DNA from: Strigamia acuminata
Taxonomy: Eukaryota > Arthropoda > Chilopoda > Geophilomorpha > Linotaeniidae
NCBI GenBank assembly: GCA_949358305.1
Contig: OX442323.1
Coordinates: 7,068,001-7,132,000 of the forward strand
Length of the DNA stretch: 64,000 nucleotides
Direction of reading: 5' to 3'
Positions within the stretch are counted from its first letter, which is position 1, and each line of letters opens with the position of its first letter. Both the position numbers and the translations under genes were made by a program. Positions 35,891 to 46,873 of this stretch are shown here, one piece after another. The notes beneath the pieces were generated by a model. The model was not told the origin of the DNA and searched no databases. It was given only the letters and a program-made list of their open reading frames with translations.

Positions 35891-36355
35891 AATTTTATTT
35901 ACTTATTGATAAAATATAAAAAAAAATAAAAAAAATTGAAAATTAAATTAATTATTTTAAATTTCGACTCTCTTGTCGTGAAAGATGCTATTTTTGCGGA
36001 AAATAAATTTCGTTGAAAATGTTTTTAAAAGTGTGGATAATGCAAATGGATCATTTTAACAACAAAATTCAATTTTTACCAAATTAATCTTTAAAATTCA
36101 AATTTTTACTCAAAATATCTTTGAAAAATTCAATTTTTGTGAAAAAAATATTTTTAAAATATTAATTTTTATAAAAAGAAATTCAATTTTTTTTTTTAAA
36201 AATGGACTATTTTCTGGCATCCGTAGAGAACCAATGGAATTTAGCGTTTTTTCTGCCAATAAATGCTAAATCTTTAATTTAAAGTTACAAAATCTCGAAC
36301 TAAGATTTGATGAAAATTACTCGAATTTTGATAAAAATTACTCGAATTTTGACAG

Positions 36356-36810
36356 GCGGGTACGACACCTACATTAGAATGTGGGATTTACGAATTGAAA
36401 CATGGTAGCGAACATTTTGTTTGTAAAAGAAATGGAAGCGATTTATTATTTAAAATGTTTCAGTGTTCTCCGTTGGGAAGATCCTCACGATTCTGTTGTG
36501 TATTGTCTTGCAACGGACGATAAATACACGATTTTGAGTGGTACGGCATTACACGGCTTAGTTCGATTGTGGGATAAACGATTAACTAAATCAGTACAAG
36601 TGAGTTTTGTTTGCAAAGGTACTTTTCTGTACCGCAGTTACTTAACGATTTGTGTGTATTTTCCAGATGTATTACGTTGGGCATAGAAACAGTCCCGTAT
36701 ATTCAGTTACCGTTGACCACTGTTACATGTATGTGGCATTGGATTATTCTGTAAACTTTTTGAATTTTGACAATTGTTATTTTCCAAATAACTTTTCTAG
36801 TTTCATGTAA
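36356..36810 (+). pseudogene. FBXW4: FBXW4 C-terminal three exons
   Basis: Exons 36356-36404, 36464-36599 and 36667-36810 join in phase (GT-AG borders). They encode G-Y-D-T-Y-I-R-M-W-D-L-R, then W-E-D-P-H-D-S-V-V-Y-C-L, G-L-V-R-L-W-D-K-R, and S-P-V-Y-S-V, ending in a stop. These are the last WD40 repeats of F-box/WD repeat protein 4, a substrate adaptor of SCF ubiquitin ligases. The F-box and earlier WD repeats are not present upstream. The splice signals are intact, so the piece was captured as genomic DNA, not through RNA. Confidence 0.82.
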
Positions 36811-37240
36811 GAAATAATGAATGATACAATAACATCCAATTTTTAATACACTTACGTATAATGTTATAACAGTGAAAAAAAATATTGAACACTATTGAAA
36901 AATATGTAAAAAAAAATATAAATAAAAATAAAAAAATTTAATGATTACCAAATTTAAACGAGGTGATTAAACTTCAATATTTTATGCTCGCATTGCACTT
37001 AATTTAAATCCTCAGATCGTTCAAACTTAGAATGTTGTTGAGGGATTGATGATGCAAGAGAACATTCCGAATGTATATTGTACACTGATGATGTGCACAA
37101 CATAAGCACAACATAAGCGCCACGACTGACCTCGTCCTTTGACGTTGAAACAATACAACTTTCCAGCGAGGTAAAGGGCTGTGAAGCCCATACTTGCGAA
37201 TGTAACTGCATGGTTTAAATTTAAAAATTAGATAAAAACT

Positions 37241-37424
37241 TGTGAGATGATATAATGCAGTCAGAACTAGTTAGTGTTTGTTACGACACTAGAGCGATGT
37301 GTCTGTTGTTTGTTTCGTTACTAAGTGACTACGCATTCTGTCGTCTGCTTGTAATGGTTTACACGCTTTGATTAAATCTGTTCATTTATCAAAACACGAA
37401 TGCAAGATCCAAATACATTTCACA
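37241..37424 (+). repeat. 5' LTR of copia element
   Basis: 184-bp direct repeat with TG...CA ends, identical by eye to the 3' LTR. Confidence 0.95.
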
Positions 37425-37632
37425 AGTGGTAGCAGAGGATGGTTGAATTTATGGCGTTTGTGGATAAGTTTTGAGCGGAAATTAATTGAAGGCGAGCGCA
37501 GACAGAAGAGTGTAAAGCGCGTGACCGTGAGTACGATCGTTTTTCGTTTTCCGAGTTCGATAATTGGCTCAAACCTGTTCTTTCCTTGCCGAGCGTGCCA
37601 ACTGGACGTTGATAAGTCGATAAAACGACAAG

Positions 37633-40600
37633 ATGGCGGAAGAACCGAAAGGGGCGAATGCCAACCGAATACCATTGCTGGATGAAACGAATTACGTGAT
37701 ATGGAGTACGTTGATGGAGGCAGTGCTGGATTCCAAAGGTCTGTGGGAGCCGGTCATCAGGAAGGACGAACCGAATGCACAACCTGCGGCGGCGTGGCAG
37801 AAATGGAAGAGACATAATGCCACTGCACTGAGCCTCATCATGACGACGCTGTCACCTGACCAGGTGGGACTACACGTTGGTACAAAGAAAGCCAAGGTGT
37901 TATGGAACGACCTGGCATTGCACCACGGAGGAAACGTGCAGCACAGACAGGTGGACATAGGTCACGAGCTAACCAGCGCCAAAATGGGCCGGAATGAGCT
38001 GGTGGGAGAATACATCAACAGAATTGTCGCCATTAGCAAGAGGTCAGCGGCGGCGGGGCGACCGATAGCCGAGAGTGAGGTGATGTACTATTTGGTACAC
38101 GGATTGACCAACAAATATTCGAGCATCGCTGAGACTTTTCAAGCGCAAAGAGACATGCGACTAGTCGACTTGAGACGCACACTGGAGGTGCGAGAGCGAT
38201 GGGCGACGGATAAGGCGAAAGACGGACCCGTATTTAATGAAGAGGAAGCGTACAAGGCACGTGCGCGCGGTGGCAAACGCGACAAGAGCGTTAAATGCTA
38301 CGAGTGTGGCAAAATGGGCCACTTTGCCAGGGATTGCCGAAGTAAACGTACGGGAGATGCTACTTCGAGCGCCAGTAACACCAAGGGAAACGGTGGATGT
38401 TACAACTGCGGAAAGCCGGGACACTTCGCACGCAATTGCAAGAATAAAGCGACGGGTGGACATGACGCTCAACGGGGACGCAATACGGCGAATTACGCCA
38501 AACAGGAGGAGCGAAAAGAGGAACAAGGGGAACTTTTTTACGCACGAACGGATAGGACCTACGCTTTTCATACAAAGCATTCGACCAATTCGCTGGGGCC
38601 ACAGGAATGGTTGTTGGATTCTGGCGCGACTGTTCACATGACATCGCATCGGGAATTTCTGACAAACTTCGAGCACGAGGAAGGAGTAGTGCACCTTGCC
38701 GAGGACCAAGTGTCGAGCAAGTCGACAGGAAAGGGCATGGTCACACTTTGGAGTAAATTGCCAACGGGGAACGTGAAATTGGAAATGGGGAATGTTGTAC
38801 ATGTTCCAAAGTTGCGGGAAAATTTGATTTCTGTATACGAATTAGCGCAACGAGGATTCAAAGTGATTTTTGATGACACACGGGCAATTGTGACGAACAA
38901 GCAAAACATGATTCTGGCCACGGCACAGAAAAGAGACCGGATGTACGTTTTGGATGCGATAACGTGCGTGCACAGCGAGGAAGTCGACGCATATGTTGTC
39001 AAAGAAGCACCGACGTCTCACAATCAAACCAATGACGAGCCAAAAAGACTAGAAAGAGTTTTATGGCACAGACGTTTGGGACACGCAAGCAACCAAAAGC
39101 TTGAGCAGGTACGAGACGGAAAACTCGTTTTGGGGGTGAATTTTGGGCCAGAAAAATTACCGCCATGCAGGGCATGCGTTGAGGGGCGGCAACCCAGAAA
39201 GGCGTTTAAGCGCATAACGGGACCGACAACAAAACGCCCTTTGGAGCTATGGCACGTAGATTTATGTGGGCCATTAGCATGGGGATATGATGGCAGTTAT
39301 TACGCTTTGGTGATTGTCGATGATTTCACCAAATACGTGTATTTTTCTGCAATTCGGGAGAAAAGTGATGCTTTTGAAGAGATTGAAAAGCACAGAGCTA
39401 GAGAGGAAAGGTCGACAGGACTAAAATTGCAAAGAATAAGGACGGATAATGGCGGAGAATTCGTCAATGAACGATCGAAAGAGATTTATCTTAAATGTGG
39501 AATTAAGCACGAGAAGACAGTGCCATTCTCACCAAAGAGCAACGGAGTCGTCGAAAGATATAACCGGACCATTGTCGAAAAGACAAGAACAATGCTCAAG
39601 TGGTCACTTTTACCAGACGGTTTTTGGCCGGAAGCGATGGCGACAGCCGTGTATATAATCAATCGAATTCCGACTTCTGCCAATCCGAAAACGACGCCAT
39701 ATGAGGCGAGATATAGCAGGAAGCCATCCGGAATGCATTTACGCGTTTTTGGATGTGCAGCGTACAGGCACATACCCAAACATATGCGAAAGAAATTGGA
39801 CCCAGTCTCCAAACCGGGTATTATGGTTGGTTACTCCATGTGTCGGCGGGCTTACCGAATTTTTGACGAAAATGAAAACCGAATAATCGAAACTCGAGAC
39901 GTGTATTTTATTGAAGATGCTAGGACCGCCCAAATACAGAAAGAATCGAAAAAACTGATAACTGAAGACAGCGCGGACAATCTAGTCGTTTTTCCGATTT
40001 TAAGTGGGGGGAAGAATGATAATGAGGATCATGAGCAATCAAGTGATGATGACGACAACGAGGAACAAGAAGAAGAAACCGAAGTGTGGGAAACCGCCGA
40101 TGAGGACGAGGACTCACCTGATGAGATTGAAAACGCGCACGAAGACGCGCACGACGAAATTGACGATGAAACTGAGAGTGATGCTGAAGATGAAGATGAA
40201 CCGGAAGTTGCGGAAGCGCCGAGGCAACCAGTTGTGGTGCCACCCGCACCGCCGGTCGTTCTACGCGAGCGTGGACCGGGCAGGCCTACCAGACAGGAAG
40301 CGGCCGTGAAGGAACAGCAACGCATCGAAAGGAACGAGCGACGTGAACAGGAGTTGCAACACCGAGGAGTCAGGAGATCGGAGAGAATAAGACGACGAGA
40401 TGCAGCGTATATATCACGCAGATCGGAGAGGGGAAGACGTTGGAATGCAACATGTGTGGCGCGCATGAAACGGAAGGCGCGACTAATCACTCCAACTTCC
40501 TACCAAGAGGCAATCTCATGTCCAGATGCCAAGATGTGGCGAGCAGCGATGGATAAGGAAATGCAGTCCATGCGCATGCATCGAGTATGACATTTAGAGA

Positions 40601-42027
40601 AACCGACTGAAGACAAGAAGCCAATTAAATGCAAGTGGATTTACAAAATCAAGCTGAATTTAGATGGGAGTGTGAGCAAATACAAGGCTCGTTTAGTCGC
40701 TGTGGGTTATTCGCAGAAACCGGGCGAAGATTACGATCGGACATTTGCTCCAGTCATGAAACTAGAGTCTCTACGCCTGTTATTGGCAATAGCAGCCAAA
40801 AAACGACTACGGCTCAGACAGTACGACGTCGAAACCGCCTATTTATATGGACTCTTGGATAAAGTAATCCATATGACTCAACCCGAGGGATATGAAGAGG
40901 AGGGAGCCGAGGACTACGTATGCGTGCTGGATAAGAGTCTCTACGGACTAAAGCAATCCGGACGATGTTGGAATAAGGAACTGGACGAGAAACTAAAGAA
41001 GATGGGTCTAACACAGCTCAAGGGGGATCCATGTATATACATATGGATCAAGGACAAACAATATTTTGCATTGGGCGTCTTTGTGGATGACATTATCGCA
41101 ATTGGATCGACGGATCAATTAATAGAGGCTAAAATGGCACAGCTCAGCAAATACTTCAAACTAGACGACATGGGTGAGCCAAATCACATCCTGGGCATGC
41201 GGATAACGATTGGCAAACATGGCATTAGACTCACACAAGAGGAGTATGCCAACAAGATACTTAAGCGGCATGAGATGATTGGCTGCAAAGGAAAGAAATC
41301 TCCTATGGCAACTGACCAAGATTTGGACAACCATAGCAAATCACCGTCAGTAGACCCGAAGCAGTACCAGGAGATGCTCGGGAGTGTGATGTACCTGATG
41401 TTAGGCACAAGGCCAGACTTGGCATACGCTGTCAGCAAGCTGGGCACCTACAGCAGTAATCCAAAAGAGATACACCTGACGGCGCTGAGGAGAGTCTTAA
41501 AGTACATCAGCGGAACTACTCGCTACGGAGTATTTTACGACAGAGTCAGGAAACCCTTGGAATTGTTCACCGACGCTAGCTGGAGCGTGGGAAAAGACGC
41601 TAAGTCACACAGCGGGTACTTGACCCTGTATGGGGGATCAATCATCAGCTGGAAAGCAAAAAAACAAAGATTGGTGACGATGTCGAGTTGCGAAGCCGAA
41701 GTGGTGGCACTTAGCGAGGGCGTACGGGAATTGAAGTGGCTGCGGGGTCTGATAGCCGAATTACAGATGGAGACAACTCAGTACGGTCTCGACGTGTTCT
41801 GTGATAACAGATCGACCATTCTCATTTCCGAGGAGACCGGACAGCATGATCGGACCAAGCATATATTGAGGAAATATATGTTCGCGAGGGACGAAGTGGA
41901 GCTGAACAACATAAAGTTGAACTTCGTGCCAAGTGAGCAAATGCTCGCAGACCCGCTTACCAAGCCTCTCTCGGGAAACAAGATCGATGACTTTGTCAAC
42001 CTGCTGAACATGAGAAAGAAAGCTTGA
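37633..42027 (+). pseudogene. Copia gag-pol polyprotein with one in-frame stop
   Basis: A single frame of 1,464 codons interrupted only by TGA at 40588-40590. In order: Gag (UBN2-like); two CCHC zinc knuckles (about residues 221-234 and 256-269); aspartic protease D-S-G-A-T (about 329); integrase with H-R-R-L-G-H zinc region (about 478), V-D-L-C-G-P and T-D-N-G-G-E-F catalytic aspartates; an acidic linker; reverse transcriptase with F-V-D-D (about 1150); RNase H. The gene order (integrase before RT) is that of copia. The stop lies between integrase and RT, so this copy cannot make RT without readthrough, although everything else looks intact. Confidence 0.93.
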
Positions 42028-42114
42028 AAGAAGAAGAGAATTTTGCAATTTTGTGACACGATAATGTTTATTACCAATTGTGAAATTAGTTCTGACGGAT
42101 TATAAAGGGGGATT

Positions 42115-42298
42115 TGTGAGATGATATAATGCAGTCAGAACTAGTTAGTGTTTGTTACGACACTAGAGCGATGTGTCTGTTGTTTGTTTCGTTACTAAGT
42201 GACTACGCATTCTGTCGTCTGCTTGTAATGGTTTACACGCTTTGATTAAATCTGTTCATTTATCAAAACACGAATGCAAGATCCAAATACATTTCACA
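42115..42298 (+). repeat. 3' LTR of copia element
   Basis: Direct repeat of 37241-37424, no differences seen by eye. Confidence 0.95.
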
Positions 42299-43058
42299 AA
42301 ACTTACATTGTTTTCATTCTTTTCTGTACGTACAACTAGAAAACTTGGAAAACTTTTGCGGCCGTTTGATATGTCTAAAATATTACCCGTAAAATTCATT
42401 TCTGAATTGACATATCCATCCGGAAAACATCGCCAAAAGAAATCTGGCCGTGGTCTAAAAATCTGCGTTTCACTAACGAGAATAAATGCAATACTCACCT
42501 TCCAACTGCTAATTTTATCACGTTTGTGAGGACACCATTCAAACATAAAGTTAATGACAAGCAGCTGCAAAATAATAAAAGAAAAGAACCATTTTAAGTC
42601 GTATTTATATATTCTGAAAATAAGATATTTTAATATTTACCTAAAATAGCTTGCAAAATATCCGATTTATCTCGTTTTGTGACTCCGAAAACAGTTATGA
42701 AAAATAATGGAACAAATAAGACGAAAGGCTACAACACAATATCAATCTAAGTTTTAAAATTAAAAGGTATGTGCAAATTTATATTTAAAAATACAATTAC
42801 CCATAAAATTGCTACAGGTACGGTACATAACTAGGTGTTCTAGGATTTCTATACAGCCATAATTCTTCACTGTGAATTTTCCGTTGGAAAGGTTCAGTCA
42901 GCTCGGTTTTCCTAAAGTCAGAAAAATAAGCGAGATTAAAAATTCAGCTTCATATTATTTTTTTTACCCTAGTCTTACCAAAACATTAACAGCAATATTA
43001 CTCTTACAATAATTTCCATGCACATACTATTGCCCATTTTCTCTACTGAATGTTTGGT

Positions 43059-43257
43059 AGAATGACGGTTTACGGGCGACCCGAAAATCAAGTTTATAAT
43101 TTAATAATTTAATTTAGTTAATTAAAACCCCAAGAAGGGCTAACAAGGGGGGGCTGCGCCCCCCCTTGACCCCCCGCGAACCTCACCTTGCTGGTTTTTT
43201 TATGCAAACCACTTCTTTGAGCCGACTTGTCGTGAGTCGCCCGTAAACCGTCATTCT
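43059..43257. mobile_element. MITE with perfect 22-bp inverted ends
   Basis: The ends begin AGAATGACGGTTTACGGGCG and are exact inverse copies over 22 bp. The interior has a strong GC hairpin (GGGGGGGCTGCGCCCCCCCT at about 43145-43170). No coding capacity. No clear target duplication was seen. It lies just upstream of the PLPP start codon. Confidence 0.75.
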
Positions 43258-43443
43258 GCCCATTTTACGACCATTTTGTTCATCAACAAACACACATTAA
43301 ATAAGCACTTAATTTTCCTACAGTATATTGTTCTAGCCGGGATTGAATAAGGGATTGGCTGTATAGTACCATACATTTTGATTTTTTGTGCAAAAATTTG
43401 GACTTTTTCTGCAAACATTTATGTTTTTTGTGCATAAAGTGTG

Positions 43444-43770
43444 GGATTGAACAATACACATTAGTCCTTTCATGTCTACAATACGTGACATCGTCACGTA
43501 TCTAATGCGTGACATTATTGTTGAAGTCGAAAAATGTCCGGTCGAAAAAAATCCTGGTCGAGATGAATCCTGGTCGCAAAGATTCCTGGTCGAGTGGATT
43601 CCTGGTCGAAAATAATCCCGTTTGGGTCGAAAATTTTCCTGGTCGAAAATTTTCCTGGTCGAAAATTTTCCTGGTCGAAAATAATCCCAGTCGAAAAAAA
43701 GCGCACTTTACCTCGAGTCGAAAAGAATCCCGGTCGCAAAGAATCCGGGTCGAAAATATTCCTCCTCGCC
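43444..43770 (-). repeat. Right terminal inverted repeat of composite element
   Basis: Inverse copy of 32150-32509, with the same order of motifs: GGAATATTTTCGACCCGGAT at the outer end, the 20-bp repeats, CGACTTCAACAATAATGTCA, and GTTCAATCC innermost. Confidence 0.85.
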
Positions 43771-43778
43771 ATGGGGAT

Positions 43779-44161
43779 CGCATCGGGTGGTGCTAAAACC
43801 CGGTGCTACAATCTCCGCCTAGTTTGTGATGTAAACGTAGAATTTATGAAGAATAAAGTTCGTATTGTCTGTTTTAAACAAATTTGAATGTTATTTCGTT
43901 TTTATTTCGGTTTAAATTGGGTGATTTTGTGCCACAGGTTGGTGATGGGTCATTTCGAACAGGGTTACGATTAATCCGTGCACGTAGCGGTCACGTAGCG
44001 GTATAGAATAAGCCAATATGTGACGTCACATGAACGTTCCAGAATTAGATCTGAGATATATATATATATATGTATAAGATTCTAATTACAATGTATGACG
44101 ACTACAGTGGGTGATAAAGAGTAGTGAACTGAATACGAATCTCGCAAACAGGAAAACGCAG
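43779..44161 (+). promoter_or_regulatory. Promoter region of HEPN-TPR gene 1: CRE, heat-shock element, TATA
   Basis: TGACGTCA (44021-44028), a full CRE palindrome, is followed after 3 nt by GAACGTTCCAGAA (44032-44044), a perfect three-unit heat-shock element (GAAnnTTCnnGAA). A TA-repeat TATA region follows at 44055-44072. The same block, in the same order and spacing, precedes gene 2. Stress-inducible expression is inferred. Confidence 0.65.
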
Positions 44162-45019
44162 ATGGATAAATTGGTGGAGAATGATGGGAAGAATAATTTC
44201 ATGCGATTATATATGGATTTGTTACCGTGCGCGCTTACGGTATTCCGCTATTTATTCCGCGTATTATGGCGTAAGTTTGCGGGCGAGGATTGGGCGGACT
44301 CAGCAGCGCAGGGCAAAAAATTTGTTGAAGGCCCTGGCAAGAAATTCGTAGAAGACGGACCAAACAAATACAGAGAGAAATTTGCGTCGGGTTGTCCGGG
44401 CGAATGGGACATATCATTACTTTGTCAAATTTTGCTGCATTTCGATCAATTTAATTTCGCCACGAATTGGTCGCAGCGGTCGAAAATTCGGCGAATTCTC
44501 GACATTCGAAATTACCTTTCCCATCACCCGACTAATTTAATTCCCAATGAGGAATTCCGGGAGAAATGGTTGACAATCGAAGATATTATAAGAGATATTA
44601 TAGTACATTTCAAATTACCGCAGGATGAATTGAGCTTGCTGAGCTCGCTGAGGTCGACTTTCGAAATTTTTGGCAAGTCCCATTTGGCGCAAGCGCATCA
44701 GCTCAACGCTAAAGGAAATTCGTTTTGCAAAAGGGAACTGTACCACGAAGCCATGTGCTCGTACAGCGATGCGATGAAGTTTTTGGACATTCCGAAAGAC
44801 GATTGGGACACGTTTAATGCGAATTTTTCGAGCGCATTGTTGTGTTTTAAAAATTTACCATATGGCGAATCAACACAAACGGCACCGAATCGAAAAAACA
44901 GCATCGGACAGCGATCCGTTGTTAACAATGCTCAAAAACGCCGTCAAAGTCTCCCGCTTTCCCGAGCCTCGCCCGGTGTTTTCAACGCGAGAAAAAAAAA
45001 AGCTCTAAGTTCCATATAA
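44162..45019 (+). CDS. HEPN-TPR paralogue 1 (short form)
   Basis: 285 aa from the ATG after AAAACGCAG. Residues about 1-150 are a helical domain resembling the DZIP3-like HEPN family: N-terminal F-M-R-L-Y, then Q-G-K-K-F-V-E, G-C-P-G-E-W-D-I-S-L-L-C, and R116-N-Y-L-S-H121 (R-x4-H, the catalytic signature of HEPN ribonucleases). Residues about 195-240 are one TPR-like unit (A-K-G-N-S-F, H-E-A-M-C-S-Y-S-D-A). The following TPRs present in gene 3 are replaced by a basic Arg/Ser/Gln tail. No signal peptide or membrane segment. RNA binding or cleavage is possible but not shown. AATAAA at 45162-45167. Best comparison: gene 3 at 49433. Confidence 0.75.
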   Translation: MDKLVENDGKNNFMRLYMDLLPCALTVFRYLFRVLWRKFAGEDWADSAAQGKKFVEGPGKKFVEDGPNKYREKFASGCPGEWDISLLCQILLHFDQFNFATNWSQRSKIRRILDIRNYLSHHPTNLIPNEEFREKWLTIEDIIRDIIVHFKLPQDELSLLSSLRSTFEIFGKSHLAQAHQLNAKGNSFCKRELYHEAMCSYSDAMKFLDIPKDDWDTFNANFSSALLCFKNLPYGESTQTAPNRKNSIGQRSVVNNAQKRRQSLPLSRASPGVFNARKKKALSSI

Positions 45020-45572
45020 GTTGGAAAACTCCTGGAGAAAGAAAGAAATTAGCATGGGAGCAAATTTTAGCGATTATTGATGGTTTGACGGAATGACCAA
45101 TGCCAGTGATGTTGTTGGCTTCTTCGGCGATGACCACGAGTTGCTTTGCGCGCACAGTTTTAATAAATCTACAAATTTCTTTATTTTTTTAAATAATATT
45201 TTTTTGGTCGGCTATGGACGAAGTGGATAACTGGCTCTCTTCACACCAGATAAAGATAAATTGGTTTTGTGAAGTTTAGAAAACCGGTAGAAATTGATTT
45301 ATTTGCTGCATTGAACCATCTTTTATTTATTTTTGTTACACTACGAACCGATTGTGGATATCCAGTAGTTTCGAAGATTTCCCACTAGATGGGGCGAAAA
45401 GTAAAAATAATATTATTTTATTCGTGAATTATTAGGAAGATTTTGGGTTGTCGCACGACCAAGACTTAATTTTGACTTTCTAAAATTAAATAAATTCTTA
45501 GATCTGTTGGTTTTGGGAACATATTTCGTGTTTGTGGGCGACGAGATGGGCAGATGGGTGATCGCATCGGGT

Positions 45573-46376
45573 CGAGGGGGAATCTCTGACAATGGCTTCC
45601 GAATCCCGCCCGAATTTTTCCGAATCCCGCCCGAATCTTTCCGAATCCCACCGAATCTTCGAATCTCGAATCTTTAAATTGTATACAAATCAAGGAAAAT
45701 AAAGACAAAATTTATGATTAAAAAATGTAATAATATTTTTACAAAAAACTGGAATAACCAAGGAAATAACTGACAACTGTAAATAAATGTTCTACATTGA
45801 AATTGTCTTTGAAATTGTCCGTAATATCCATCGGAGGAAATTATACTTGCGCACCTCGCTGCGCGGTATCTGCGCATGCGCATTTATGATTTTGATTGTA
45901 AATTTTAATATTTCAATAGTCTCAAATAAAACTAAAAAAAATGTTCATTTCATTAAATGTCTCAAATAAAATGAAAAAATATCTCCCATTTCACTAAAAA
46001 TCTGAAAAAAAAAAAAAAAGGTTTACATTTCACTAAAAGTTAAAATTAAAATAAAAAAACATTCCCACTTCACTAAATTTATTTTTAAAAAAATCATATG
46101 AATCTTTCTGAATCCCAGAGAATCCCAGAGAATCCCATCGAATCCTACCGAATCCCATCCGAATCTCCCCGAATCCCATCCGAATCCCCCCGAATCCCAT
46201 CCGAATCCCCCGAATCTATCCGAATCCCATCCGAATCCCCCCGAATCCCATCCAAATCCCCCGAATCTATACGAATCCGTCGAATCCCATCCGAATCTTT
46301 CGAATCCCAAACCGAATCCCAAAAAATACCTGAAAGATTCGAATCTCTGACAAGCAGATTCTGATTGTCGCCCCCC
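45573..46376. mobile_element. ~800-bp insertion with GAATCCC satellite-like ends
   Basis: It interrupts the intergenic unit at CGCATCGGGT. An 11-bp duplication TCGCATCGGGT (45562-45572 and 46377-46387) flanks it, and the intact site is seen at 48274-48284. The left end (45600-45670) and right part (46095-46350) consist of CGAATCCCATC-type repeats; GAATCTCTGACAA occurs in direct orientation near both ends. The centre is AT-rich with no coding frame. The transposon class is unknown. Confidence 0.6.
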
Positions 46377-46387
46377 TCGCATCGGGT

Positions 46388-46873
46388 ACTGCCAAAACCC
46401 GGTGCTACAATCTCCGCCATGTTTGTGATGAAAAGGTAGGATTTATGAAGAATAAAGTTCGTGTTGTCTTTTTTAAACAAATTTGAATGTTATTCGTTTT
46501 TATTTTGGTTTAAATTGGGTGATTTTGTGGATTTTGTGCTACAGGTTGTTGATGGGTCATTTATCGGATCCGGAACCGGGTTACGATTAATCCGTGCACG
46601 TAGCGGGCACGTAGCGGTATAGAATAAGCGAATAAGTGACGTCACATGAACGTTCCAGAATTAGATCTGGGTATATATATAAGGATCTAATCGACTACAG
46701 TGTATAACAACTACCGTGGGTGACAAGCGAGGTGACAAGTCTGGTAACTTGTTGAAATTTCGATTTTCCGGGTAAATATCTAAAAAATTCGAAATTTAAA
46801 AAAAAAACAAATTTAAATTTTTTCGTGTGGAATTATTGTTGTTTTGACAAAATATTACAAACAAAAACAAACA
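46388..46873 (+). promoter_or_regulatory. Promoter region of HEPN-TPR gene 2: CRE, heat-shock element, TATA
   Basis: TGACGTCA (46637-46644), GAACGTTCCAGAA (46648-46660) and TATATATAAGG (46672-46682) in the same arrangement as gene 1. Confidence 0.65.

Larger units (their letters stand above)
37241..42298 (+). mobile_element. Full-length Ty1/copia LTR retrotransposon
   Basis: LTRs 37241-37424 and 42115-42298 (184 bp each, TGTGAGATG...CATTTCACA) appear identical by eye. The element is flanked by a 5-bp duplication AAACT (37236-37240 and 42299-42303). A primer-binding site TGGTAGCAGAG follows the 5' LTR, of the initiator-Met tRNA type used by many copia elements; a polypurine tract (AAAGGGGGA) precedes the 3' LTR. 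Inserted in the last intron of the PLPP fragment. Near-zero LTR divergence means a recent insertion. Confidence 0.95.
37028..43037 (-). pseudogene. PLPP5: PLPP4/5-type phospholipid phosphatase fragment split by copia
   Basis: Minus-strand exons: 42979-43037 (three in-frame ATGs), 42827-42911 ([17 protein letters not shown]), 42641-42728, about 42486-42564 ([14 protein letters not shown]), 42350-42460 ([21 protein letters not shown]) and 37028-37215 ([13 protein letters not shown]). These match the PAP2 family of PLPP4/PLPP5, which dephosphorylate lipid phosphates at membranes. The 42641/42564 junction is out of frame by one base. The end lacks the third PAP2 motif and stops after divergent residues. 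A copia element sits in the last intron. The assignment between PLPP4 and PLPP5 is tentative; exon ends between 42350 and 42564 are approximate. Confidence 0.8.
32150..43770. mobile_element. Foldback/Pack-type composite DNA transposon carrying host gene fragments
   Basis: Inverted repeats 32150-32509 and 43444-43770 bound the segment. An 8-bp duplication ATGGGGAT flanks it (32142-32149 and 43771-43778). Outside both ends the sequence is the split intergenic unit of the HEPN-TPR array, still intact at 48270-48310, which supports insertion. The cargo is fragments of ICMT, AAR2, FBXW4 and a PLPP4/5-type gene in alternating orientation plus unidentified exons. A copia element (37241-42298) inserted later; without it the element is about 6.5 kb. 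No transposase of its own was recognised. Long inverted ends made of short repeats and an 8-bp duplication fit foldback or MULE-like superfamilies; the superfamily is not settled. Confidence 0.72.

Noticed and set aside
37028-43037. A functional phospholipid phosphatase gene interrupted only by an intronic copia
   Set aside because: A one-base phase error at the 42641/42564 junction and loss of the third PAP2 motif show it was already defective.
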